Of a stretch of 60,266 bases of DNA, positions 11,921-23,169 are shown in pieces; position 1 is the stretch's first letter; every line of letters starts with the position of its first letter. The DNA is from Ophioceras dolichostomum (taxonomy: Eukaryota > Ascomycota > Sordariomycetes > Magnaporthales > Ophioceraceae): NCBI GenBank assembly GCA_003049485.1, contig PYST01000238.1:1-60266 (forward strand), in the 5' to 3' direction. The position numbers and the translations under genes are program-made. The notes beneath the pieces were generated by a model that ran no database searches, had not been told where the DNA came from, and saw only the letters and a program-made list of their open reading frames with translations.

Positions 11921-14900
11921 GAAGCTGGGCAAGAAGACCGTGGATAGTATGTCGGGAAGAGAAGGCCGCAGACAGATTCCACAGCGAAAGGTACCTAGTT
12001 GCCTAAGACGCCGAAAGTCTGAATGTTGTTCATGTACTTCCCTCAACCCATTGCAGCATCTTTGCTACTCTGTCGACCTCATGCAACAATATTATTTATG
12101 GGTCTTTTGCAAATATCACAGAATAGACTACCTGTCCAGTTGAACTCTTGTGTGGCTTTCTCCCTGTAGCTCCCCTAAAAATAAAATGCCTTTCGGTGTC
12201 TCGCGCCTACCTACCTATATTACTTTCCAGGCTTCGAGTTCACCACGCCCACAGAAGCCTTGAGCCTTCTCGGACACGTTCAACACAGCACTCTCCTCTG
12301 GAGCGTTCTCCATTCCTTTCTGCCTCCACAGCTCACTCGGCAAAGTTCGCGCTTGTGCTTCCTTCTGCCGATAGAGATGTTAACGTACTTACCTATTTTA
12401 CTGGCATGATAGTGCTCGGTGTTCAGTCTATGTCGCCATTCGGCCGCTCAACCATTAAGTCCCCTGAAAGGGCCAGTCGGTTCGACGAACGCGATGCACA
12501 TTAGCCCACAATCCTCTTGAGGCCCTCCCCGTTGGTGGGGGAGGTTCCACAATGGCCAGCTCCAATGCTCGTTAAGATTTGATACATGGATGCTTTCCTG
12601 CGGCGAAGTTCTTTGGCGATGTTGTGGAGACTCCTCCTTCTTGCCCCCTCCTGCCTGGCTCCGAGCGCTGCGTGGATTTTTGTGGGAGAGAGATTTTCAG
12701 GGGTATTTTCAGGGGGTAGCTGCTGATGACTCTGTCCCAGACCAGCTCTCTAAACTTCGTATCTTGCGATCGGTGCAGATTCTAGGGCCTCGGTAAATGA
12801 ACTCGCAGAATCCTTACTATCGTCCGAGGAAAGTGCCTGGTTCATTTCCGAACACGCGCTAGCTAAGGCTTCAGATGTGCTTGCTGATGCTTCTGAGTTA
12901 CTGTGATTGATCGTTCGTCCATTTTCAGGGGGTCTACACGGAACATGTGCTGTAGCAGCACCCAGGCCTGGTCTTGGCTTTTCCAGGGCACGGCTGTCCG
13001 ACCCGAGATAGCGGTCAATGTTTGCTGGTCAGTGACGACCAGACAGCTTCTGCGTGTTATTCATGCATTACATTTGTTGGAACGAGAGAGGTAGATAGAT
13101 CCTCATGTTGGACGGGTGTGTTTGAGCATCAGTACCAGTTTTGGTCGTCCGTCAGCGTTCTTTCCTGAGGCGGGACGCCGGTCTACACACGCTTAGAGGT
13201 AAATGATAGAAGCCCTGCTGGACAAAGTGATGTGGAATTTTAGGAATGTTCCCTGATGCATCGTTTCCTCGTCGTAGCCTCTTCTTCCTAGGAGAATATC
13301 AGGTCCGTTTCTGATCCTAATTGACTCAGCAGTGCGGTTCTAATGTCCGCACTGATGAGCCCATCCAAATCGTAGAGTGAGTCCATCAAGGTTGTTGCAT
13401 CGAAATTTGAACCGCTATTCGTGTACACCAAGGAACTAGTAGTAATATCGTGGTTTGTCGACTAACAACCGCGAATAAGAGGTCATTACGGAATAATGTT
13501 GACGCAAATGACCAGGGGAGGAGGGGAGAAGAGTCGGGAGAAAGAGGGGGTGGATAAACTTCAGCCTCAGCAAGTGGAGTGAGCTGAACAATCATCATTG
13601 AAGGAATGGAGTGGATACAAAAAAGAAACGTGGTGTCCATAATTAGAAGCCCGCCTTTCCATCCCGCCCCAAACCTTATTCCCTGCAGCTGGTTGAGCCG
13701 CCAAGAAACACCAGACACCCTACCCTCCACTGAGTTTTCAGCTGAATACAACGTGAACCCCTCCAGTAACTTGGAACACACATCTGGAGGACCAACGACA
13801 TCCAGTAGTCGGGCTTCACTGAACCGAACCAAGGGGAGATCTAGTCTCTTCTACCTGTTTTCTGGTTTGTTTCAGTCAACCAACTTCCCCTCCTTACTGT
13901 GACTGACTGCCTTGAAATCATACAAGAAGATCGGAGCTGGTCTTTTTTGGCTACTTCCCGCTGGGATTCGTCGCACGAGAGCAACAGATCCCCGCATGTC
14001 TCCCCACTCACCCATGCTCGTCGCATTTCATCTCATTTCTGTCTCTGGCCTGCCATTCATCTCTGCGGCACGGCGGGAGAGGGAAAAAAGGATCGCTGTT
14101 TATCAAAGCCGGAGATCACGGCTCTGACCATATGCCACTATGATAACCACCAGTCACGAGACAAACAGGTCAGCCCGTGACAAGATACCGATTTTGGCTA
14201 CTCGTATGTGGCGCAGGCCGATCCTTCCCGCTCTCGACCTCGACCCGGCACGCTCGCCCATTCGACGATTGTTTGTTCCGTCCTGAAATTCTCCATGATC
14301 CACGATTCCCGCATCCACATGGCGTGTGTGAGCTTGTTTGTTCTATTCCCAGAACGATGATGGCCGGCCACTCACCTACTGCACAACACACACTTACATG
14401 TAGCCCCAACGGCAAGGACTAGGGCAAAGTCGATCATCATTCGGACTATCGTCACCAGCCCGGCTAGCGCAGCTCGCTATTGCCGTCGAAAACCGTTCAC
14501 GATCCGTCCCGCTAGCGAGAGAGTTTGACAGCGGTCATCACTCAGACGCACCAACGAGGAGACGAACAACCACCTCCACATCTCAACCTGTCCGACCTGT
14601 TCGACCTGTCATCTCAGGGCAATGAACAGCTTCAAGCACGAATGATCCGTGGATCCCCGTAGTCCAGCGTTCTCTTACTTGAACTGACCTTACGTTCCAA
14701 ACAGGCCCAGATATGAAGTGATATGGACCGAGCTCAAAACCGTCGACACAAGTTTCTCCGTGGATGAAAGGGAACGAAGGAAAATCTCCGGATGCTTGGG
14801 GTATGTTGGACCACCCTGGTCCCGGTCCTGGCTCCGGTCGTGGTCCTGGTCGGGGATCTGGCCTGGCCCATGGGCTCAAAAATAGAACTTGGCTTCTGTC

Positions 14901-17900
14901 TTTGATGCTGCGGGGTACAGTCCCGGCTCGGCGGCGGCCAAGTACTACGACCCGTCTTTTCTGCCGTAGAGTACCTGGCCTCATCCGGTCTCAACAACAT
15001 GATCTTCGGTTGTCTACATAGGATCATTAGCCTCTAATGCAGGACCCGGCAAACAAACACCAACGCATCATTGCATCGGGTCTAATTAAGTACCTCAGAG
15101 CTAGGAGTTGTGGTATGCACTCCTCTCGTTCTCCTCGGTTCTGTTCCGAACAAGCGGTTGCTAAATATTCCACCACCAGAAGAAGAATTAGTCAACCCCA
15201 TTCATTCATCATAGGGATGATCCGGGAAGGATGGATTCCTCGCCCTGAATCCTTCGATCTTCGGACTTGGAGAGAGGAATGATGATCCCCTAGAAAAAGT
15301 CTGGAATCCCATTCGACTGTTCCCACTCTTCTCCCACGAAGTCCACGCCGGCAACGTCGCGTGAACCTCGGCCGATGGATGCCATCATTGCTCCGAGATC
15401 AATGGCCCGTATGTGATCATTCCACATCGACGCTCTGCCAAGTCCAGCTGAGCAAGCCAGACAGACCGACGGAGAGGCACAGCAAGCAGCGAGATGCACT
15501 CACGCACCCGGCCGACAAGGGGACGTTGATGTGATGGGATGTGATGAACCTCTGCAAGGTCCAGCATCACGACCAGAGCTTCAGCTCCAGCTTTCCCCTC
15601 CTCCCGTATTCGCTGCGGTTGGCGCGTGTGATGGACACGCAGCAGACAAAAAAAAAGGGAGGATATCGTAGCCGCGTCTGGTTCCGGATTACTGTCAACA
15701 GAGGCTATCATCACTGCACATTACTGAACCATTCCCGGTTCGACGGCTTGACGAGACACCTTTTGTCAGACAAAGCGTTCCCATTACTCAACCAGTCGTG
15801 TCCGAGTCACTGAGCCACAAGAACACACATGCCGCCCATGGGAGAAGGTAATTTCCCCGACTTGATGGCTTCACAACAGGTCTCTCGGCCGAAACCCTGA
15901 TAATGTTTGCTGGTTGCATCCACGCTCTTTCTAGTATGGAGAGCTGCGCACTATGTCGTCGCCGACTACGAGACACAGGCGGGTAGAGACGTACACAAGC
16001 TCTTACCTGCATCAAACAAGCCTATGTGCCTGCTAGCAAACACGCAGATAGGCTGGTAGGTAGGACAACATTCGGTGATGGGGATGCCGTCCCACGTCGT
16101 TGGTCCGAAGAGGGTACACGACAGACGTCCGCCCTCTTTTTTCCGCCCTCACGGCGCTTGGCGCCTCATCCTCCCCTCCTCCATGCGTTACATACCTACC
16201 TACCCTACCCACCTGCCTGCCTATCTTAGTACCTACCTCCCCGAACCTAGTCGGACGAACGCCTGGACTTCGCGATACCAAGAGAGAGAATCCCGATTCG
16301 GTGGGGCTCGTCGTTTGCGAAACCGCGTGACACTCGTACAAACTTGGACGATCCAAGGTCAAGAAGCCGAAAGAATTTCGGAATACAATCATCAACAGTC
16401 AGTTGCTTAGGTATTCATGGCGAGCCAAGAGAAGGAAATGAGCGGGGTTAGTCACAACGGGATAGGGAAAGAGGGAGAGAGACTAAAGGGGTACGGATTC
16501 CGGGGACGCGGGGGGATCGCGTCTACCGGCGCCTGTTTTAGTATCTGAGAATCTTTTTCTGGCACTTCGTTAAGTGTCATCAATAGTGGTCAAGCTTTTT
16601 GGGAGGAAGTGGAGGCGGGAGATCCAGATCCAGTGGCCCTTCCTCTGTCGACCACCACCACTTGATGATGCTGTTCAGGCATCGATACCCGGAGAATCGT
16701 GGCTGAGTTCCTGACAGGGAGGAGGAAAAATGAAGACATAAAATAAATGTCGATCAGCTTTGGCTTGGCCTAAAGAGGCTTAGAGAGATTCTACGGAAGC
16801 ACTGTGCAAAGGCCTTAATTGCCCAATCTGGCTGGCGGCATGCATGAAGAACCACGGGAACAGGGCTCTCATGCAGGTCAGTGGCTTGTTTGCTGCTAAT
16901 TTCACACCCACCCAATCTAATCCCACCGCCAACCCTAACGACAGCTGAGACTGATGATTGGATCTGTCGTTGCGAATGCCTCCTTGCCTTCCGTTGTTCG
17001 CGTGCTCGCCTGCGTTTGTCACACCGCTGCCTCACGCTGGTTTTCATCGCCATCGCCGCAATCAATGCTTCGGCTACGGGGCGAGAGCGTGTGACCGCGC
17101 CGTTTAGTTGGTCGTCTGCCCTAGCAAGCACACTCCTCTTGCAGAGAAGCTGAACTGGCCAACACCGGGTCCCCTGGTTCCCTTATTCGAGCTGTCATGC
17201 TCGATGACTGCACAAAGCGTCTTCGTTAGCATCAAGGCGCCGGCTCTGAACTCTAATTCTACCCCAAGGCCATCTAGGCGAATCGAGTGGGTGAACACTG
17301 AACACATCCTCCCAAAGCCTCCATCATGCTGCCAAGCGTCACCAAGATGTAGTAGAGTAGAGGCGGCCGAGTGGTTTGCTGGCCCGCTTGATGCACGCCC
17401 CTCGCCTCGGGCGATTTATTCCGTTTCCCCGTTGCAAAACAAGCGCAACAGGCGCCGCAGGAGCTATTCCCTCGTAAGCGGCGCCCAGGTGCGTGATACG
17501 GGATGGCCAGTACAGCCAATACGGTATTGGAAAGCCCAACACCCTCCTTGCCCTATATCGCGCCCTCCCCTTGTCTCCTTGTCTCTCTGCTCTCCACTCC
17601 GCTCCGCTGGGGACTCACTCTCAAGGCCGCTGAAGGCTCAAGGAGCCGGAGACCAGGCCCTTGCTTGCTACTATTTCGGCTAGATCCCTAGGAGTAAGTG
17701 CGAGCATCTTCAGCCGCGCCGCTCACTGTTCCCTCGAACACACCAAAGGAGTGAGCTCCGTCATCCTTACTACTGTTTGTTCTGTCGGTGACCCATGCGT
17801 GCCCTTTCCCAAGACAAGCTAGTCACCGCCCCGGACCCTGCAGAAAGAATAGCTGGACAACGCCAAACAGGGAGAGACAGAGAGATGAAGACAAAGGCAG

Positions 17901-18334
17901 AAATTCAGGATATTCCACCCGGGTGTACTAGGTAGGGCAGCATCACACACCATGCTCCCATGCTTGCCTCTCATGCTTGTCACCGTCACCCTGGTACCTC
18001 GCCGCCTCAGCCTCGCTCGACTTGCGGGGGTTTCTGCAGTGTTTGGATCTTGACATCGAGATAGTTAAATTCCTCGAATCCCTCCCTTCTTGGGACCTTG
18101 ATTTATTCATCTCGTCACCCTCATCATCACAGCCATCACTCTCATCACCATCGAGAATCAGCATCAGCTTTGAGAACACTCAACCGCAACGGCGACGACA
18201 AAGACAAAACAGTGATCATCTAACCGCAGCAGGACCAGGACATACACTGTCCTGATCCTCCACATCATCCATCCTATTCTTTCCACCTTTCCCCTTATTC
18301 CTTCCAGCACTACCCAACCACACAACAGACCAGC
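11921..18334. other. 6.4-kb region without a recognisable gene
   Basis: Open frames here are short and resemble no family I know, on either strand. Features seen are a degenerate GGTCCT-like tract at about 14810-14870, a CCTA-rich tract at 16192-16240, and pyrimidine-rich DNA just before the bZIP gene. The region could hold long regulatory DNA, a long leader or non-coding transcripts for the downstream bZIP gene, but nothing in the bases proves this. Confidence 0.5.
16192..16240. repeat. Degenerate (CCTA)n tract
   Basis: Imperfect CCTA/CCTG/CCTC tetranucleotides in intergenic DNA, related in sequence to the TACCTAGGTA motifs seen elsewhere in the window. Confidence 0.6.
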
Positions 18335-19986
18335 ATGTCTGCCTCCACCGCTACCAGCAGCGGCGGTGCCTGCCCTCGCGGCAGCCGATCTCAGAACATT
18401 TCTTACGCCGACTTGATGAAGCCTGATGAGGACTGGCGGATGCTTCCCGACGCGGCCGAGCGGAGGAAGATCCAGAACAGACTGGCCCAGCGAGCCTACA
18501 GTACGTAACCAGAAGAAGATGGCCCCTTGCATTCATCCATCCCTTCATCCTTTCAGGGGAAGATGGATCCGAAGGTGGTGGATCTAACTTGCTCACGCGG
18601 CGCCATTTTCCTGTTATAGGGCGAAACATGCGCGACCGCACCAAGGAACTCGAGAAGCTCAAGAAGGAACTGGCCAAGCTCAAAGAGGGGGGTTGCATCG
18701 ACGACAACAGCAGCACGGACCAGACCCGGGGATCATCCTCACCGAAGCCGTCGAGCCTGCCTCTCCAGCAACAGCAACAGCCACAAATGCATATGATGGC
18801 GAACGCAGACGACTTTGTCTTTGACGGCGGCATAGCAGAGAACATGAACTCGATGATGGCACCGTGGGGAGCGACCGAGCCCTTCCCGCAGATGACGCCT
18901 TTCAACGACCAGCCGTTGCACATCGACCCGTCCTTCTTCAGCACGGCCGCCACAGGATCGCCATCATCGACGTCCTCCTCGTCCTCATCATCCAAGCGTC
19001 GCCGGACGAACAGCAGCAGCTCAAGCCACCACAGCATCTCCTCGAGTCTCCCACACCAGACCCGCCACGGCCGCTCGCACTCGCACACGCCTCTCTCCTC
19101 GCCGCCGATGGTGTCCGCCGCGACCTTCAACCACCCAACCGGCCTGCACACGCCGCCTCCTCGGCCGACCGCTCCGATGGCTGCTGGTGCTGCTGGTCCA
19201 GCAACCGATTTTCACCAACCGCAGCTCCTCACTCTCTCGCCCTGCTCCTTCGGCCTTTCCGCCGCCGACGTGATGGATTCCATGTCGACGCTCCCGCATC
19301 TGGACCCGGACTCGCCGCCCTTCACACTCGACGGCTTCACGACCACCACGGTGACTACGGGCGGACCTACGGCCACGCTCGACAACGGCCTGTGGACGCC
19401 GCCGCTGCAGAACAGCATGTTCAGTTCTTTCCTGTCGTCGCCTCCTGCTACTACTACTGCTGCTACCACTGCTGCTACCGACGCCGCCACCGAGTCGTCT
19501 TCTTCTTGTTCTTCGTCCCGCCGTGACAGCACCTCGCAGCAAAGCAGCAGCAGCACATCTCGCACATCGCCATTCTCCTCTCCCTCCTCCTCAAGCCAGT
19601 TCTCCTCGTCGCCATCCCTCAGCTCATCCACCAAGACCGACGTCTCCGCCGGGACAGCCACCACCAGCTGCACCTCGACCGCCGGCGCCGGCAGCACAGC
19701 AACGACAGAAGGGAACAACAGCCTCCTCCACCTAGCAGTAGCAGGCGGCCACATCCAGGTCCTGCAGCTCCTCCTCCAGCGCTGCGAGATCCCCATCGAC
19801 ACGCGCGACGCCGCCGGGTACACGGCCCTGCAGCGCGCCGTGTTCGCCGGACGCATGGAAATGGTCGCCATGCTGCTTGAGGCGGGGGCTGATTTCTATG
19901 CTGGCAGGCAGGATGGTGGTCCTACTGGTGGGTCGGATGGGACTGCTACTACTGAGGGGAAGAACTGTCTAGGGGTTGGTGCATAA
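18335..19986 (+). CDS. bZIP transcription factor with C-terminal ankyrin repeats
   Basis: Predicted protein of 510 residues from two exons, 18335-18500 and 18620-19986; the intron splits the basic region and the joined codon gives Arg56. The basic region has the N-x7-R pattern (N48 to R56) with an Ala-Gln-x-Ala-Tyr core like the fungal AP-1/Yap type, followed by a short zipper with leucines at about 66, 69, 73 and 76. A long Ser/Thr/Ala-rich, probably disordered region (about residues 90-415) follows. The C-terminus, about residues 420-480, carries two ankyrin repeats with the HLAVAGGH and GYTALQRAV signatures. It should bind DNA as a dimer in the nucleus, with the ankyrin part mediating protein contacts. 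Targets are not known. It is convergent with the F-box gene downstream. Confidence 0.85.
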
Positions 19987-22490
19987 CTGCATAAAGGGAT
20001 TTGGACCTTGGGGGATATGGGGTTTGTTTGTGTGATGTGGTCGACAAGTGGTGGTCGGTGGTCGGTGGCGTTGTGGCTTAGAGTTCTTGTCTTTTTTTCT
20101 TAAACCATTGGTTGGACCCCGATCGATTACTGATGGGACGGGATATTTTGGGCAACATCTTTTTTCTATCCTGGATGTGGCGTTGAAGTTTTTATTTTGT
20201 TTCTTGTTGCACTTTCTTTTCGTCTTCTTGTCTCTCTCTCCTCCCGTTTCCCCCCTTTCCCTTCCATCTCTCGCCTTTTCTTTCCCTTTCTTTCTTTTCT
20301 GTTTGTTTCTTGTTTCTAGTTCGTGATCCATCCCTTATTGCCATTCTGCACATTTATTTCCCACTTCTGCATTACGGCAAGGAGTTTTCTTTCTTTTATT
20401 TCTTCTTCTCTTTTTTTTCTTACCATGGGCCAGGCGCTTAAGGATTCTGGAATCATTATCACAAAGACAGACAGACAGAGAGGCGGGACAGGCGTGGCTC
20501 TCAACGAACCTGTGGGCGGATGGATGGCAGGGGCAAAAGGGGGACAGACGGCGGTTATGCTGTGGCTGGGCTGTGTTCTCTTTCTTTCTTTTTTGCAGAT
20601 ACCATCTTCATTCATGCTAGCAAATGAATTTATCGGCTCCATCAAAGCAAAACATATCCGAGATTGATAAATTACTCTATGTATTGCGGAGCATGCATGC
20701 TTGGAAGGGCAGGTGTTGTTAGGCGCCCAACAAATGCCTCGGGCCTACCTACATTCGAGGAGTGATGATGACCACTGGCAATTTTCAGGAGACAGTCCAG
20801 TGATGGGTGGCTAGCAACGCTTAGCCAAATTGAGAGGAGTGTTTGATGCTCGCTGGATGCCAATTTCCACTGCAAGAGTTTATAGTTAGTCTAGGGTAAG
20901 GATGGTTCTCTTGGACGCCGTGTCACGTACCCGAGTTGAGGTGTTCGTCAGTCTCCAACGCTAGTATCCCCATTCGACAGGCTTGCGGACCAGCACCCAC
21001 GCATCCGCTTGCGCGACTGTTCTTGGATATATGTGACTGGGAACCAGGCACGCTGGGTCATGGCGATGACATGTCCCGCCTCTCCTTGTGGTGCAGGCTT
21101 GGAAGGCAAGCGGCTAACACTCATGTTGATGCACGAGCATCTGATACATGGAAAGTGGTGCCCCTGGTTGCCAGACTTGGTTAGATTAGGCCGTATAGCG
21201 CACGCAGCGCATGCAGCGTGCTATCCTCTCCGCCATGCTCTTGTCCTCTCCTCCCTGGGCTGGGATGGGGGCGTCGAGGAAGGGAGGAGATGGGACAGTA
21301 TGAGATGGGATGGGACGGCCATACCTGAGCATATGCATTCCATCTTTAGACAGTAGTCCCGACACAAACGAAACGAGCTGAAGCAGGAGCGCCTTGCTTG
21401 ATGATCGCGTGTACTGCTCAGGTCTGGAAACACGACGCAGGAGTGGGTGGCAGGTCCGTCGGTCAGTGGACTGGTTGATGGAGACTCGATGATGAGGCAA
21501 GGGAAAGGGATGCAAGCCGAAGGCACCTCGCATATCGTGTCCAGCTTTCATCTCGGCTGTCGTTGAGCCCCCAAGCATCGTGTCTACGTCTCTTGCTTCG
21601 GTCGCCGTTTATAGCCACTGTTGGCAGCCTTCCCCCTTAGCATCGGGTATACCAAGCTGTGGGTGGAAGACCGGGTAGAGCACCAAGGCTCAGTGCCGAT
21701 TTTGAGACCCCCTGTGGCAGAGTTCTCGCAACGTGACATCTCTAGACGTCTACCCCTCCCCACCAGCTCCATGAACAAACGAGAGGCAGAGGGTGCGAGA
21801 GGGGTGTGTGGTGTATCACATCACATCCTCCCTAACATAGCGCGACCACTATGTACCATCCACCGCCGGTCAAAAACGATCAACAGTCACAAACGAGCGA
21901 GATCGACAACCCACCCCCGAGCGGCAGGCTGGGCCATCAGATCCAACAAGCAAGCACACCCACCTCTCGACGACCAGTTAATGTTTTGTACCAGAAACCG
22001 TAGAAAGGTAGCCACTTACTCACCTGGGAACGGACCAGATTGGATGGGCTCCGCATGCATATTTCAGGGGCTTGACGGCTCAGACGACGAGACTGGGCGG
22101 CTGCTGATGACTGAGGCTCCTTCTTAGCCGGGCCATCATTGCAGGTCCGGCGGGATGCAAAGGGCTTCCCAGAGTACCTACCTAGCATCCCTATCAGCCA
22201 CCGTAATGAGCATCAAGATGACCGCCAGTGCCGAATTACGCTTGCGGGGCACCAGCGCATAAGGCTGGCTGTAAAGCTGTAGGGGTCGTCCTTATGTCTA
22301 AGGCTTGTCAGCCTCCCTTCCTACGGCGTAGACCTATCACTGCTCTGCGTCCGCAACGCGTCAAGACTCAGAAACAAAGAACGAATTCTCCGAAAAACAA
22401 GTGGGAAATGAAATCTCAAGGGTATTATTGTGAAAGCATGAATCAAGATGGACGTAGGTAGGCGAAGCCTGTAACTAGGGATCGAACAAG

Positions 22491-22500
22491 TACCTAGGTA
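22491..22500. repeat. TACCTAGGTA palindrome
   Basis: Perfect 10-bp inverted repeat identical to copies at 8090, 46452, 46584 and 48595 in this window; always intergenic. Confidence 0.7.
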
Positions 22501-22741
22501 GCGTTAAGAAATGACTGGAAAGAAGCTTGACACTCCCCGTAAACTCCATGCCGTACTACTGCTGCGAAGCCACCCAGCAGCCCTTTACCCCTCTGTCCCG
22601 TGTACCTTCCTTTTAATTCCTTGTTACCATTCTTCCTTTCTTTTTTTTTTTCTTTCTCTTTCTTCTCCGGCTTTCCCATCCATTGCCTACAATGTGACGA
22701 TATAGAAATACCGCACCGACCCAAAACTCCATAAACCAGCC

Positions 22742-22775
22742 AAAGAAAAAAAAAAAGGAAAAAAAAAAAGAAAAC
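22742..22775. repeat. A-rich low-complexity run
   Basis: Three close A-runs separated by G residues, in intergenic DNA. Confidence 0.75.
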
Positions 22776-23169
22776 GATTAGTTTGGATTCCTTCCCCTCT
22801 CTCCCCTTTGCGCACCTGACACTACCTATCCGCTTCGCTCGACTTCTACTACTACACGTTTTGCCATGTCTGTCCATCAAACAAGGCGAGAAAAAAAAAG
22901 AAAGGAAGAAAAAAAGAAACCACAACGATCTTCCGATTCCCTGGTCGTGCACAAGTGTAGAACGAAGTGCTTTGCCCCTGGTTGGCGTGTCAAGAAAACA
23001 ATCGTAGTAGCTAGAAGAGAATGATCACATAGCTTCCCACTATCCTCTTTCGAAAGAGAGACAGAGGGAGAGGAGAGAAACCTCCTTCTCCGAGGCTATC
23101 TGTCTCCCAACAAGGTAGGTAAGGGAAGGCAGATACCACCTGGGTAGAAGCCCATCACCACCTAGGAAA

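Larger units (their letters stand above)
19987..23169. other. 3.2-kb region between convergent genes
   Basis: No supportable gene. It holds the 3' flanks of the bZIP (+) and F-box (-) genes. T/C-rich DNA occupies about 20160-20420 and 22610-22675, and A-rich runs about 22742-22775 and 22890-22920. A TACCTAGGTA palindrome lies at 22491-22500. Short open frames show no family resemblance. Confidence 0.5.

Noticed and set aside
13386..13832. 148-codon minus-strand frame in the 12-18 kb spacer
   Set aside because: No family resemblance and no coding-like residue pattern; within the range expected by chance for this base composition.
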